Assembly (NCBI RefSeq): GCF_025971945.1
Contig: NZ_JAPDHW010000002.1
Span: 310,001-374,000, forward strand
Length of the DNA stretch: 64,000 nt
DNA from: Chryseobacterium kimseyorum
GTDB taxonomy: Bacteria > Bacteroidota > Bacteroidia > Flavobacteriales > Weeksellaceae
Direction: 5' to 3'
The position numbers and the translations under genes were made by a program. Positions within the stretch are counted from its first letter, which is position 1; every line of letters starts with the position of its first letter. Under the pieces are notes generated by a model. The model did no database searches, was not told the origin of the DNA, and saw only the letters and a program-made list of their open reading frames with translations. This document shows, in pieces, positions 1 through 8,636 of this stretch.

Positions 1-11
1 TTTTGTCTTTT

Positions 12-452
12 TTAAGGCGTGGTTGGAGTGCTGGTATTTACAGTTCCGGATCCCGGCAAAGGCTTATTAACACTCGTATTTACGTTTCCGCTTGTATTGA
101 GACTGCCGGTAGTTCCGATGTTGACATTACCAGGCGATAAAACTTTATTATCGACAGTGCCTGTATTCAAAGGAAGTGTTCCGTTTGGGTTGGGAGAATT
201 GATGGTTCCGTTATTCATGGTGCCCATATTGTTATTCATAGTTCCCTGCAGATTGTTCCCGGTGCCTAATTGATTATTATTCAACGCTCTCACATCTGAG
301 TTAAGGTTTCCTCTGGGAATTATCACACCCTTCTGAGTTGTTGATGGAGTTGTAACAGTGGTTGAGCCTGTATTTGTTTTCTGAGGTGTTGTCTGTGCAG
401 ATACAGCAAATATACCTCCCATAGCAAAAGCTGCTAAAATTAATCTTTTCAT
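12..452 (-). CDS. Secreted low-complexity Asn/Thr/Gly-rich protein
   Basis: 146 aa. The first 20 residues form a typical signal peptide (two basic residues, hydrophobic core, cleavage near VSA-Q). The rest is low complexity: asparagine, threonine and glycine with short repeating units such as GTMNN and GTVN, and no recognisable domain or cysteines. It is probably exported to the periplasm or surface, but no function can be assigned. It is transcribed alone, away from the next gene. The repetitive composition makes homology calls unreliable. Confidence 0.7.
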   Translation of the reverse strand: MKRLILAAFAMGGIFAVSAQTTPQKTNTGSTTVTTPSTTQKGVIIPRGNLNSDVRALNNNQLGTGNNLQGTMNNNMGTMNNGTINSPNPNGTLPLNTGTVDNKVLSPGNVNIGTTGSLNTSGNVNTSVNKPLPGSGTVNTSTPTTP

Positions 453-584
453 AATATAATATTTTGGTGATAATCAATACTATACAAATAGCGTACAACT
501 CTGTGATCATTAATGAAATTAATTTTTTTTTTAGTTTTTAATGATTTAGAATTTCATATTTTTTATTTTTAATAAAAACTTACA

Positions 585-953
585 ATGAAAAACACATTTA
601 CAAATTTTGAAGAATATTTTCTTCTTTTCCCCAAAGATGTTCAGACTAAGCTTGAAGCTTTAAGAAAAACCGTTCACGCTCAGACTCCAGAACTGGAGGA
701 ATACGTCGGCTATCAGATGCCGGCGTTCAGGTATAAGAAAAAGCCTCTGGTTTACTTTGCTGCGTACAAAAATCACATTGGATTTTATCCGCTTCCTGAG
801 GCAATTATTCATTTTGAAAGTCATTTTAAAGAAAGAAAATATAAATTCTCAAAAGGAGCAGTTCAGTTTCCTTTGACTGAAAATCTGCCTTTAGATTTAA
901 TTGAAAAAATGGTGCAGTTTAGAATGATGGAAATATATCAGAAAAAATCCTGA
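585..953 (+). CDS. DUF1801 / YdhG-like protein
   Basis: 122 aa cytosolic protein resembling the DUF1801 family (YdhG/Fra-like, whose Bacillus member has been described as a frataxin-like iron chaperone). Supporting features are the N-terminal helix, the motif around EEYVGYQMPAF (residues about 38-48), the YFAAYKNHIGFYP strand pair, and the C-terminal PLDLIEKMVQFR helix. Length fits the family. It stands alone, followed by an intrinsic terminator that overlaps its stop codon. Family assignment is confident; the iron-related role is inference from the family. Confidence 0.8.
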   Translation: MKNTFTNFEEYFLLFPKDVQTKLEALRKTVHAQTPELEEYVGYQMPAFRYKKKPLVYFAAYKNHIGFYPLPEAIIHFESHFKERKYKFSKGAVQFPLTENLPLDLIEKMVQFRMMEIYQKKS

Positions 954-980
954 AACATTACATTTCAGGATTCCATTTTT
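947..980 (+). terminator. Intrinsic terminator after the DUF1801 gene
   Basis: Nine-base arms 947-955 and 963-971 (ATCCTGAAA / TTTCAGGAT) around a 7-base loop, followed by a T-rich tail at 975-980. The 5' arm contains the stop codon. Confidence 0.75.
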
Positions 981-1117
981 ACTTATATAAAAAACTACTT
1001 CTATTTAAACCAATTGGGGATTGATTTATTACTGTAACGCAGTCTTTTAAGTAAAATTATAATTCACCATTGTTTTAACTAAACTTTATAAGATTTTATA
1101 AGGAATTAAGATTTCAA

Positions 1118-1185
1118 ATTATTTGCTCAGATTTTTCATCAGACTTTACAAATATAAAAACAAACAGCAGTTTGATCGTATTTCG
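1118..1185 (-). pseudogene. Decayed copy of the 3' end of the YkgJ-type gene
   Basis: Positions 1118-1141 are identical over 24 bases to 2765-2788, which is the stop codon and last codons of the cysteine-cluster gene at 2766. Beyond that, 1142-1185 aligns with 2789-2834 with one 2-base gap and roughly 60% identity by eye, ending in a shared GTATTT block in register. The copy is out of frame or stopped and is not translated as a protein. It lies just downstream of the 482-aa secreted-protein gene, so that gene sits between the intact 3' end and this duplicate. Confidence 0.6.
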
Positions 1186-1203
1186 GAAATTATAAGATTC
1201 AGG

Positions 1204-2652
1204 TTATTTCTTACATTGAGCAGAATAGTCAGCGAGAACATGTACCAGTCCATCTTTAGTTTTGGTATCGTATTTAGAAAAATCTAAAGCCGGACATTTC
1301 ATATATTCGTCAAAAGCTGCTTTTATTTTTTCTGTCTTTCTTTTTCCGAAAGCACCTTTTTCTCCTAGGTAGACTGCTTTTGGCTGGCTTGTTAATTTTA
1401 TGTAATAATCTTCAGGACTTTTCACGTCATTTAAGATATAGTTTCCATCATTTTCTGAGACAATTTCGCAAAACTCACTTTTACCTAACGTGTTTGTGCC
1501 TGAAACGCCTAAAAAGCATTTTTCTCCGGCACAAAATTTTACATTATCTTTTGCCTTGTACACTTCATTTTTGCCATCCAAATTTACTGTCACTGTGCCT
1601 CCGTAATTTGTCAGATCACTTATACCTTTCTCTCTTCCCAATTTTGCGTCAATAGACTCAAATTCTATGGTTACAGCGCCTTCTTTCTTCACACCTTCTT
1701 TGCTTATTACATATCCCGGCAGATTGTATATATTGCTGGATTCTGCCTTCGCTTTGTTTTCAGCATCTACTGATCTTTGGTTGGCAGCATCTCTTTTATC
1801 TTTGGCAGCAGCTTCAATTGTGGGCTTCATGTCGCCCAAAGTATATCCATTGGCGTACAGCTTTTTTACCATTCGGCTGGCAATCTTATCTACTGCTATT
1901 GGAATTTTAAACTCCATCCCGTTTTTAGCTGTCATGGGTATTTCTTTGTTGTCATAGGTATAAATTACCAATCCCTTATCTTCATTTGTCATATCACTAT
2001 CAGAACACGGAAGTTTAGCGATAAGGATTTTGTTGACATCAAAAACACGATACTCCAAAAACTTGTCCATCATTGATTTGCTTTTGAATTTTGACTGCGA
2101 AGCTTCAATATTTGCTCTGGTGACAGTACCAATAAATTTTCCGGTATTATCTTTAATATTCCCGTCATAGTCGATTGAAATCCCTGTGGCATCTTCATTC
2201 ACTGCTTCTGTCTTTTGAGCGGTGATTCCATTTTTTCTAGCTTCAGATAGCGAGCGGTCTTCCGTAGCGAAAAACTCATTTACTTTTGCTTCGTCAATTC
2301 CGTCTTTAGTGATAAGACCATTTGCGAGAGCACTCTGAACAATCAGTTTACCCATACTAAGCGTAAATGCACCTTCTGCATGTTTAGATTCTTTAACGAC
2401 ATTATTTGTGCCTGTGTATTCTATCCAGCCATTGTCAGATTGCGTGCCAATGGTTCTGCCGTTAATGATTGTTGCAGTAAACTGCAGTTTATTACCGAGA
2501 TCGCTGAATTTGTAAATTCTGCCTTTGTCATCTACTTTTGCAACCACTTTTTCATCCAGAGACACCTCTCCTTTTTTGATTTTTATTTCCTGTGCGAAAA
2601 AGGAAATACCTGCAAACATCGTTGCAATGAGTACTAATTTAGTTTTCATCAT
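1204..2652 (-). CDS. Secreted protein of unknown function, 482 aa
   Basis: Signal peptide at residues 1-20 (MM start, hydrophobic core, cleavage near FFA-Q). The mature part is soluble and charged, with no membrane segments. Two small segments with the pattern 'KDNTGKFIGTV' and 'VDDKGRIYKF' suggest short beta modules that read out as 'property-of-state' strands; a Lys/Ala-rich helix spans about 280-305. A cysteine pair occurs around CAGEKC (residue about 375) and there is a Cys-Pro near the C-terminus. I recognise no family. It has its own -7 box at 2691-2698 and is bounded downstream by a duplicated fragment of the neighbouring gene, which suggests it was acquired as a unit. Confidence 0.75.
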   Translation of the reverse strand: MMKTKLVLIATMFAGISFFAQEIKIKKGEVSLDEKVVAKVDDKGRIYKFSDLGNKLQFTATIINGRTIGTQSDNGWIEYTGTNNVVKESKHAEGAFTLSMGKLIVQSALANGLITKDGIDEAKVNEFFATEDRSLSEARKNGITAQKTEAVNEDATGISIDYDGNIKDNTGKFIGTVTRANIEASQSKFKSKSMMDKFLEYRVFDVNKILIAKLPCSDSDMTNEDKGLVIYTYDNKEIPMTAKNGMEFKIPIAVDKIASRMVKKLYANGYTLGDMKPTIEAAAKDKRDAANQRSVDAENKAKAESSNIYNLPGYVISKEGVKKEGAVTIEFESIDAKLGREKGISDLTNYGGTVTVNLDGKNEVYKAKDNVKFCAGEKCFLGVSGTNTLGKSEFCEIVSENDGNYILNDVKSPEDYYIKLTSQPKAVYLGEKGAFGKRKTEKIKAAFDEYMKCPALDFSKYDTKTKDGLVHVLADYSAQCKK

Positions 2653-2690
2653 TTATTTAAATTAAAAATTTGTGTGTTTTTTTGAAGTAA

Positions 2691-2698
2691 CAAATATA
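2691..2698 (-). promoter_or_regulatory. -7 box TATATTTG for the 482-aa gene
   Basis: Matches the Bacteroidota consensus TAnnTTTG on the minus strand, about 39 bases before the start. A TTG on the minus strand (plus 2720-2722), 21 bases upstream, could serve as the -33 element, although it lies inside the terminator hairpin of the upstream gene. Confidence 0.45.
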
Positions 2699-2726
2699 AA
2701 AAAAACCCTGAGGATTACTCAAGGTT
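2697..2726 (-). terminator. Intrinsic terminator of the YkgJ-type gene
   Basis: Arms 2718-2726 and 2704-2712 pair over nine bases with one G-T pair around a 5-base loop, followed on the minus strand by a run of Ts (plus-strand As before 2704). Confidence 0.75.
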
Positions 2727-2765
2727 TGGAGATTTTTATCAATTTGATCGAAATTTAATATTCAA

Positions 2766-3254
2766 TTATTTGCTCAGATTTTTCATCATACTCTCTACAA
2801 ACTCAAAAGCCGCCGGGCAAATCACCGTATTTTGTATCATTAAATTATTAATCTGATAAATCTTTTTTCGGTCTGTATGTGGATATTCTCTGCATGCTTT
2901 TGGACGGACATCATAGATTGAACAGGTATTATCATCATTCAGAAAATAGCATGGAAGATTCTGCAGAACTTTATCGTTTTCCTCATCTACACGCAGAAAT
3001 TTTGCTTCAAAATCAGCCTGTTTCATTCGCAGATGCTTAGAAATTCGCTCGATATCTTTTTCGGTGTAAAGCGGCCCTGTTGTCTTGCAACAGTTGGCGC
3101 ACTGAAGGCAGTCTATTTTTTCGAAAACTTCTTCATGGGTTTCCTGAACGAGATAGTCGAGATTTTTTGGTGGTTTTTTCTTTAAACCTTCCAAAAACTT
3201 CTTATGCTCCTTCTGTTTCTGTAATGCCTGAGTTTTGTAAAAGTCTAAATTCAA
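2766..3254 (-). CDS. YkgJ-family cysteine-cluster protein
   Basis: About 162 aa from a TTG start at 3254 (NLDFYK...). An upstream ATG at 3326 is open in frame, but a -7 box lies at 3285-3292 between the two, and the family usually starts near NLDFYK, so I prefer the TTG. The signature is CLQCANCC followed by a second cluster, CYF...CSIYDVRPKACREYP, and a later Cys, the pattern of the YkgJ/UPF0153 family that probably binds zinc or an Fe-S cluster. The function of the family is not settled. It diverges from the truncated-haemoglobin gene. Confidence 0.85.
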   Translation of the reverse strand: MNLDFYKTQALQKQKEHKKFLEGLKKKPPKNLDYLVQETHEEVFEKIDCLQCANCCKTTGPLYTEKDIERISKHLRMKQADFEAKFLRVDEENDKVLQNLPCYFLNDDNTCSIYDVRPKACREYPHTDRKKIYQINNLMIQNTVICPAAFEFVESMMKNLSK

Positions 3255-3284
3255 TTCTAATATTTTAAATGTGAAAGCAGAGTG

Positions 3285-3292
3285 CAAAGATA
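3285..3292 (-). promoter_or_regulatory. -7 box TATCTTTG for the YkgJ-type gene
   Basis: Exact TAnnTTTG match about 31 bases before the TTG at 3254. Its position inside the longer reading frame is the main argument for the shorter start. No convincing -33 TTTG was found at 19-21 bases. Confidence 0.45.
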
Positions 3293-3352
3293 AAATATTG
3301 TTTTCATGAATTTTATCAATCACCACATGTTCTTAAAGATTTAGAATTAAAC

Positions 3353-3360
3353 TAAATTTG
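3353..3360 (+). promoter_or_regulatory. -7 box TAAATTTG for the truncated haemoglobin gene
   Basis: Exact TAnnTTTG match 36 bases before the ATG at 3397. It overlaps the alternative upstream start at 3358 and so argues against it. Confidence 0.5.
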
Positions 3361-3396
3361 AGGTATCATTTTAAGTTCCAATTAAATAAAGGTGAA

Positions 3397-3777
3397 ATGA
3401 AAAAATTAGAATCAAGAGAAGATATAGAATTATTGGTGAACTCATTTTACGATAAAGTGGTACAGGATGAAACGATCGGTTTCTTTTTTAAAGACATTAT
3501 TAAAGTTGATTTTCAAAAGCATTTACCCAAAATGTATTCTTTTTGGGAAAGCATATTATTTGGTCAGATGAGTTATAAAGGAAACCCCATGGCAGTACAT
3601 TTCCCGATCAACCACCTTGAAGCGATGGAAAAACATCATTTCGCACAGTGGCTAAAACTTTGGAAACAGACCATAGAGGAAAATTTCACCGGTTATAACG
3701 CAGATATGGCGATTACCAAATCTGAGAACATTGCCAACCTGATGTCTTACAAAATGGAAATGGCGAGAAAACATTAA
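3397..3777 (+). CDS. Group III truncated haemoglobin
   Basis: 126 aa from the ATG at 3397; an in-frame ATG-type extension to 3358 falls in the promoter. The N-terminal helix (ESREDIELLVNSFYDKV), the FFFKDI stretch, the FW pair (HLPKMYSFWESILFG) and the His in the HFPINHLEAMEKHHFAQWLKLW region are characteristic of group III (P-type) 2/2 globins, where the proximal haem His lies in the HFxxWLxL segment. Such proteins bind O2 or NO; in this genome the role is probably in redox or nitrosative stress, by inference. It diverges from the cysteine-cluster gene. Confidence 0.9.
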   Translation: MKKLESREDIELLVNSFYDKVVQDETIGFFFKDIIKVDFQKHLPKMYSFWESILFGQMSYKGNPMAVHFPINHLEAMEKHHFAQWLKLWKQTIEENFTGYNADMAITKSENIANLMSYKMEMARKH

Positions 3778-3819
3778 ATGTTTTTAGAACTCTTGTAAAG
3801 AGTATTTTGTGCGTGTATT

Positions 3820-4890
3820 TTATGGCACAATCACCGTAAAAATATAGGCTGCTAAATTGACGAGAAGAACAGTTCCGTAGAGAACATTTGTTTTTCCGCG
3901 GCTCAGCGACAGCATAACGATAAAGACGGATAAAGTTAGCAGGATAATATCTTTTTTATCTAATCCTAAAACCAAAGGAATATCATACATAATACTGACT
4001 GCAGAGATCGCCGGAATACTTAGTCCAATACTCGCTAAAGCTGAACCTAATGCTAAATTTAAACTCGACTGTATCTGATTATTTCTCGCTGCACGAATTG
4101 CAGCCACACCCTCCGGAAGAAGTACAACCCCGGCAATAATCACTCCCACTAAAGATTTTGGAGCTCCCATACTCTGCACCATATCTTCAATGGTTCCTGA
4201 AAGACCTTTCGCCAAGAGAACGACGATGACAAGACAAATCACCAGAAAAAGGAAGCTTACAATTGCCTGAGTTTTATTTGGGATATAATATTCTTCGGCA
4301 GTTCCGTCAGCAGGCATAAAATAACTTCTGTGTCTGACGGTCTGCACCATCAAAAACACTCCATAGATTACAAGACATGCTATAGAAACAAAAACCAGCT
4401 GTGCATTGTTATAGTAAGGACCGTTAACACTCGATGTGAAATTAGGTAAGACCAAAGTAATTACGAGAATTGATACGATACTCACCAGGTAAGTAGTCGC
4501 AGATGTCCGCGCAAAAAACTGCTCGAAATATTTAACTCCACCTACAAGAATACAAATCCCAATGATACCGTTAAGAATAATCATTACGGCAGCAAAAACT
4601 GTATCTCTTGCCAAGGTCAGCGCCTGTTCGCCACCAGCAACCATTAATGAGACAATTAATGCAACCTCAATTATGGTAATACAGAGTGCGAGAATAATCG
4701 TTCCATAAGGCTCGCCAACTTTGTGAGCAACCACTTCTGCGTGATGAACTGCAGACAGTACACTTCCGGTTAATAATATTCCAGCAATGATATCAAAAAC
4801 AACTCCGGTTCCCATTAATCCGCTGAAGTAATAAATCACCGCAAAAACAGGAAAAATATAAGTATAATGTAAAAATTCTTTTATTTTCAT
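3820..4890 (-). CDS. Calcium/proton antiporter, ChaA/CaxA family
   Basis: 356 aa, about eleven hydrophobic segments. The two inverted alpha-repeat signatures of the CaCA superfamily are visible: GEPYGTIILALCITIIEVALIV (residues about 57-78, split here for length; acidic Glu in the second half) and PEGVAAIRAARNN followed by a SLNLALGSALASIGL stretch (about 260-290). This is the cytoplasmic-membrane antiporter that exports Ca2+ (and possibly Na+ or K+) against protons. It is the last gene of a minus-strand run starting at 9305; the 65-base gap to the preceding gene leaves room for its own promoter. Confidence 0.88.
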   Translation of the reverse strand: MKIKEFLHYTYIFPVFAVIYYFSGLMGTGVVFDIIAGILLTGSVLSAVHHAEVVAHKVGEPYGTIILALCITIIEVALIVSLMVAGGEQALTLARDTVFAAVMIILNGIIGICILVGGVKYFEQFFARTSATTYLVSIVSILVITLVLPNFTSSVNGPYYNNAQLVFVSIACLVIYGVFLMVQTVRHRSYFMPADGTAEEYYIPNKTQAIVSFLFLVICLVIVVLLAKGLSGTIEDMVQSMGAPKSLVGVIIAGVVLLPEGVAAIRAARNNQIQSSLNLALGSALASIGLSIPAISAVSIMYDIPLVLGLDKKDIILLTLSVFIVMLSLSRGKTNVLYGTVLLVNLAAYIFTVIVP

Positions 4891-4955
4891 AAGTGACTGT
4901 AAAATACAAAAAAACTATGGTTTTTAAATTATCAAAAGAAAATATTAATAATATT

Positions 4956-5294
4956 TTAATGACACCAAAGCTCAAAATCCTGAAAATCGGTTAGCATATG
5001 AAGGAGCAGACCGATGCCAATAATCCTTAAATTTCCTTTGAAAAATAACAGCAAAAAATACACCGCAATCGCATAATAGGAATGCAAAAAATGAAAACCA
5101 ATGCTCATTCTGTTGGGATCGAAAACAGGATCTGCAAACAGATGATCAAGATCTACAAGCATTGTCGCCAAAAGAATTAAGTATACTTTCTTCCATTCCT
5201 TACGATAAAATACAAAAGCAATAAGCGCCGGAAATGCCAGATGCAGAAAATAATGCGTAAAAGTTTTGAGTAAAGCAATTTCAGGTGGACACAT
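4956..5294 (-). CDS. DUF6122-type small membrane protein
   Basis: 112 aa with about four hydrophobic segments. An LVDLDHLFADPVFDP motif (residues about 47-61) and HSYYAIAVYFLL, then HMLTDFQDFELW, resemble membrane proteins with scattered His/Asp as in YdjM-type putative metal-dependent hydrolases; the best name I know for this size class in Flavobacteriia is DUF6122. Start ATG lies three bases after the stop of the preceding gene, so the two are translationally coupled. Function unknown. Confidence 0.7.
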   Translation of the reverse strand: MCPPEIALLKTFTHYFLHLAFPALIAFVFYRKEWKKVYLILLATMLVDLDHLFADPVFDPNRMSIGFHFLHSYYAIAVYFLLLFFKGNLRIIGIGLLLHMLTDFQDFELWCH

Positions 5295-5297
5295 GTT

Positions 5298-6524
5298 TTA
5301 TCTTAAAATTAAAGGATATTTTTCTTTTTTGAATTTAATTTTCACCGTGTAATCGCTGCTTTTATTTCCATAAAATACATACTCTACATCACGCAAAACA
5401 GAGTTGTTTAAAAATTTAAAAGAAGAATACAGCAAAGCATTATTTCGGATGAAGACAAAATTTTGATTTTTAATCTCATTCAATTTTGCAAATTTCCCGA
5501 CAGACTTTATAGAAATTGTATTTTTATTTTGACTTATTGTATTAGGTTGAAAAGGAATTGCTGTAAACTGACTTTGTGCATTAATCCATTTTTTGTGCCG
5601 AAAATAATTCCATGTTTTATCGGGATTTGATGTCTGAAGAAAAATTTCATAATTGGGCTGAATGATCTTTTGATAAGTGACTTTTTCAATCTCATTAAAG
5701 TTGTCATCATATCCATAGCTCACGATGGTATCATTTACCTCTACAAGATCTGCACTCATTTTCAAATGATTTACAGATGTTGATTCTGTAATATTTTCTT
5801 TGAAGACAGCACTTATTTTCCCAATGTTTTCTGAATCTAATTCGGCTACAAAAAATTGTGCTTTCTTATGCAAATCTGAAATCATTGAGTTGAAATCAGC
5901 AGAATTCTTTTCATTTTTTATTTCAATTTCGTCATCGTTCAGATTAATATCAAAATTCTGAATATCCTTCCCAGAGATCAAACTTAAACTTCCTAAACTT
6001 CCCTTAATAAACCGGTCTGCACTCGTATTTTTATTTGACGGATTCTTCTTCAGAAAATCTGCAATGTATATAAATTCATCATTAGAAGTTCCTATAACAG
6101 CATATTTTTTATTTACATAAACGACATAATGGTCTTTTACGTAGCCCTGAGCTCCTTTATTAATAAACTGATTTTGTTTAAGAAGAGTACAGAACTTTTG
6201 AAAATCATCTAATTCTAAAATCGTATAATAATTTGAAAACTTACTGTTTTTTAAGTGAAAAATCTGTAGAAAATCCGGAATCTTTACTCCTGAATCTGAG
6301 ATGGAAATTTTATTTTTATCTTTTTTATCTCCTTCAAACCATTTCGAAGGATGTGTCAATACGCTGAAAATATATTGTCTTTTCGCTTTCTTTGTGTCTA
6401 CCAAAATCACAACATCAGCATTCTCAGGAATAAATTTCAAGCTTCGGTTCTGGTGAAAAAGCAAAAAATAAATTCCTGTTAAAAGCACAAGTACAATAAT
6501 GGCAGTAATATATTTTTTCTTCAT
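5298..6524 (-). CDS. Membrane-anchored exported protein of unknown function, 408 aa
   Basis: A basic start followed by one hydrophobic segment (residues about 5-23) suggests an uncleaved N-terminal anchor or signal peptide, with the remainder periplasmic. The mature region starts with a 'FIPENADVVILVDTKK' type strand pattern and shares with the next upstream gene an opening 'threshold-state' layout (xxPxDAVxxxxx), so the two may be distant relatives. Low-complexity Asn/Lys/Asp stretches around 160-220. No catalytic motif seen. Middle gene of the 9305-4956 operon. Confidence 0.7.
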   Translation of the reverse strand: MKKKYITAIIVLVLLTGIYFLLFHQNRSLKFIPENADVVILVDTKKAKRQYIFSVLTHPSKWFEGDKKDKNKISISDSGVKIPDFLQIFHLKNSKFSNYYTILELDDFQKFCTLLKQNQFINKGAQGYVKDHYVVYVNKKYAVIGTSNDEFIYIADFLKKNPSNKNTSADRFIKGSLGSLSLISGKDIQNFDINLNDDEIEIKNEKNSADFNSMISDLHKKAQFFVAELDSENIGKISAVFKENITESTSVNHLKMSADLVEVNDTIVSYGYDDNFNEIEKVTYQKIIQPNYEIFLQTSNPDKTWNYFRHKKWINAQSQFTAIPFQPNTISQNKNTISIKSVGKFAKLNEIKNQNFVFIRNNALLYSSFKFLNNSVLRDVEYVFYGNKSSDYTVKIKFKKEKYPLILR

Positions 6525-6555
6525 TAATTTTTAATTAGAAAATCCGGCCAGCTGA

Positions 6556-8622
6556 TTACAGAGTCTTTGCTTCTTTATCAGATTCCCTGTTCTTGAACAT
6601 CTCGTCAAACAGATCAAAGAAATACATCAGGCTGTTTTCTGAAGAATTTTTTATTTGGTAATCTATTTCAGTCTGAATGCTTTCGTTTTTAACCTCAGTT
6701 TTAAAATAGACATCGCCCACATTTTTTCTCAAAGAATTCAATGTCCTTTTTTCAGAAACTGATTTGAATTCCTTTTCCAAACCAAGCAGTAATTTTTGAA
6801 TATCCAATCTTCCTGAAAGAGGATACTTCGCAGAATCTTTCATCCATTTTCCGGAAACTGAAGACTGGCTTTTTTCAGTCAGATTTTGTGTAGAAGTCGT
6901 AAGATAAACAACACCGTTTTTCACGGTGAAAAATATCTGATCAAGATATCCGTTGCTTTTCTCTTCTTTAAAGGAATATACATCACCGTTTTTAGTGAAT
7001 TTTTTGGCGAAATCTTTATTGGTTGTCAGAACGTCAAAGATTCTTTTCCAGTATCCTTCATTTTCAGTCACAAAAGCAAAAGTAAAATCCGGCACCATGA
7101 CATCCTTGGTCTTTTTTACTTCTTTTTCGTTATAATTTTCATCGTAGTCGTAATCTGTGTACCCTACTTTTTTAGATTTCAATTCATTCAAAACAAAAAT
7201 TCCGTTTCCGGGTGCGATTTTAGCAATCGCTTCCTCATCAAGAACGATTTTCATGGTTTCGATAACCAGCTTAACTTCTTTCTGATATTCTTTGTCGCCG
7301 GCATCCTGAAGCAGACTGTACATCATATCAAAATACTTGTAGCCATTCACATTCATCGCATAATAACCGATGCTTCTGTCGTTGATTAACGCAGTCAGTT
7401 TTTTATTCTTCTTTCCCTGATAAACGGCTGAAATATTTTTCTGTGTTTCTCCATCTTTATGCTGATAATTGTTGACCAATCTAACCTGATCTTTGTCGAA
7501 ATAAAGATTGTATGCAGAGTTTGAATTGTACATTTTACTCAGAATACTGCCAAAGTTATATTTGCTGTACATTTTATCATACAGTCCTTTGCTAATCAGT
7601 TTTTCGTAATTGGCGTAAACAAAAACATCAGAATTACCATCTCTGAAACTCAGCATTTCTTTTGACGCTTCAATCTGCAAATTTGTGTTGAAATAAGTGT
7701 CAAAACTTCTTTCTGCGATTGCTTTTGCAGTTTTATATTTTTCAATATTGAATAAGTCCATTTCTTTTTGATACTCAGCGTCTGCCGGATAAGCTTCTGT
7801 TTCTACATAATCATCCTGAGAAGCTGGCGGAGCCATTGTTTCTGAACTGTCTTCCGGATACAGAGAATCTGTTGTCTTTTCAAACTCTTTTTTTTCTTCC
7901 GGATATCTGTGATGTTTTTCGAGATATTTAATATCTTTCTGATGTCTGGCAATTTCAGTATTGCTCGATTTGATATTATCCTTCAGATATTTAATTTCAT
8001 CTTTTAAATATTGAATTTCTTCTTTGTAATCGAATGGTTTTTCCTCAATATCTACTACTACAGCACTGTCTATATCTACCATTACACTGTCGGTAAACGC
8101 AGCTGCCGTACTGTCTACCGCATATATATCGTCATCCCAAATATCTTTTGAACGTTTTCTGTAATTCACCAAAGTGATAACGGCTCGCTGATCGTTCCAT
8201 GCAACGAAAAGATTGTCGTCAAGATCAATGTAGGAATAGTTTTTTTTCTTAGAAGGCTCCAGTCCTTTTTTCTTGGTCGAATTGATGAATTCCTGAAACT
8301 TGAGTTTGTTATCTAAAACAAAATGTGCCGTATAAGACTGCACAGAATCTGAAATTTGCGCGTAATGATACTGCGTAGCATCATACTTAATACCCGTCTT
8401 GGAATAGTCATTCCACGAAGGCTTTCCCTTTTCCTTTTTGTCGATTTGCTGTAAAAAAGGATTAAACTTTTCCCAATTTATCTTTTTATTAAGCTCTTTT
8501 CCGTTGATCTCCATATAAAATACGGCATCCGAAGGAACTTTCATGCTGTTTTGCGCAAAAGCAATGGCAAAACCGAAGAGCAAAAAAGTGATTTTCTGTA
8601 ATTTGTGTAAAAATGATCTCAT
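6556..8622 (-). CDS. Secreted protein of unknown function, 688 aa (DUF4836-like layout)
   Basis: Signal peptide at 1-23 (cleavage near AFA-Q). The mature N-terminus opens with MKVPSDAVFYMEINGKEL, a layout like DUF4836-type Bacteroidota proteins that start with a 'PxDAxxVxxxN' strand. A charged coiled-coil-like segment with EEIQYLKDEIKYLK repeats spans about 195-245, followed by an acidic, Pro/Ser-rich linker (about 250-285) and a large beta-rich C-terminal half. No lipobox. It lies 14 bases after the lipoprotein gene and 31 before the 408-aa gene, so they are probably cotranscribed and envelope-located. The DUF assignment is tentative. Confidence 0.72.
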   Translation of the reverse strand: MRSFLHKLQKITFLLFGFAIAFAQNSMKVPSDAVFYMEINGKELNKKINWEKFNPFLQQIDKKEKGKPSWNDYSKTGIKYDATQYHYAQISDSVQSYTAHFVLDNKLKFQEFINSTKKKGLEPSKKKNYSYIDLDDNLFVAWNDQRAVITLVNYRKRSKDIWDDDIYAVDSTAAAFTDSVMVDIDSAVVVDIEEKPFDYKEEIQYLKDEIKYLKDNIKSSNTEIARHQKDIKYLEKHHRYPEEKKEFEKTTDSLYPEDSSETMAPPASQDDYVETEAYPADAEYQKEMDLFNIEKYKTAKAIAERSFDTYFNTNLQIEASKEMLSFRDGNSDVFVYANYEKLISKGLYDKMYSKYNFGSILSKMYNSNSAYNLYFDKDQVRLVNNYQHKDGETQKNISAVYQGKKNKKLTALINDRSIGYYAMNVNGYKYFDMMYSLLQDAGDKEYQKEVKLVIETMKIVLDEEAIAKIAPGNGIFVLNELKSKKVGYTDYDYDENYNEKEVKKTKDVMVPDFTFAFVTENEGYWKRIFDVLTTNKDFAKKFTKNGDVYSFKEEKSNGYLDQIFFTVKNGVVYLTTSTQNLTEKSQSSVSGKWMKDSAKYPLSGRLDIQKLLLGLEKEFKSVSEKRTLNSLRKNVGDVYFKTEVKNESIQTEIDYQIKNSSENSLMYFFDLFDEMFKNRESDKEAKTL

Positions 8623-8636
8623 ATTATAAATGGGGA

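Noticed and set aside
6886..7389. 167-aa open frame on the plus strand inside the 688-aa gene
   Set aside because: Antisense shadow of a coding region with good protein character; composition is Phe/Ile-rich and it has no RBS or promoter.
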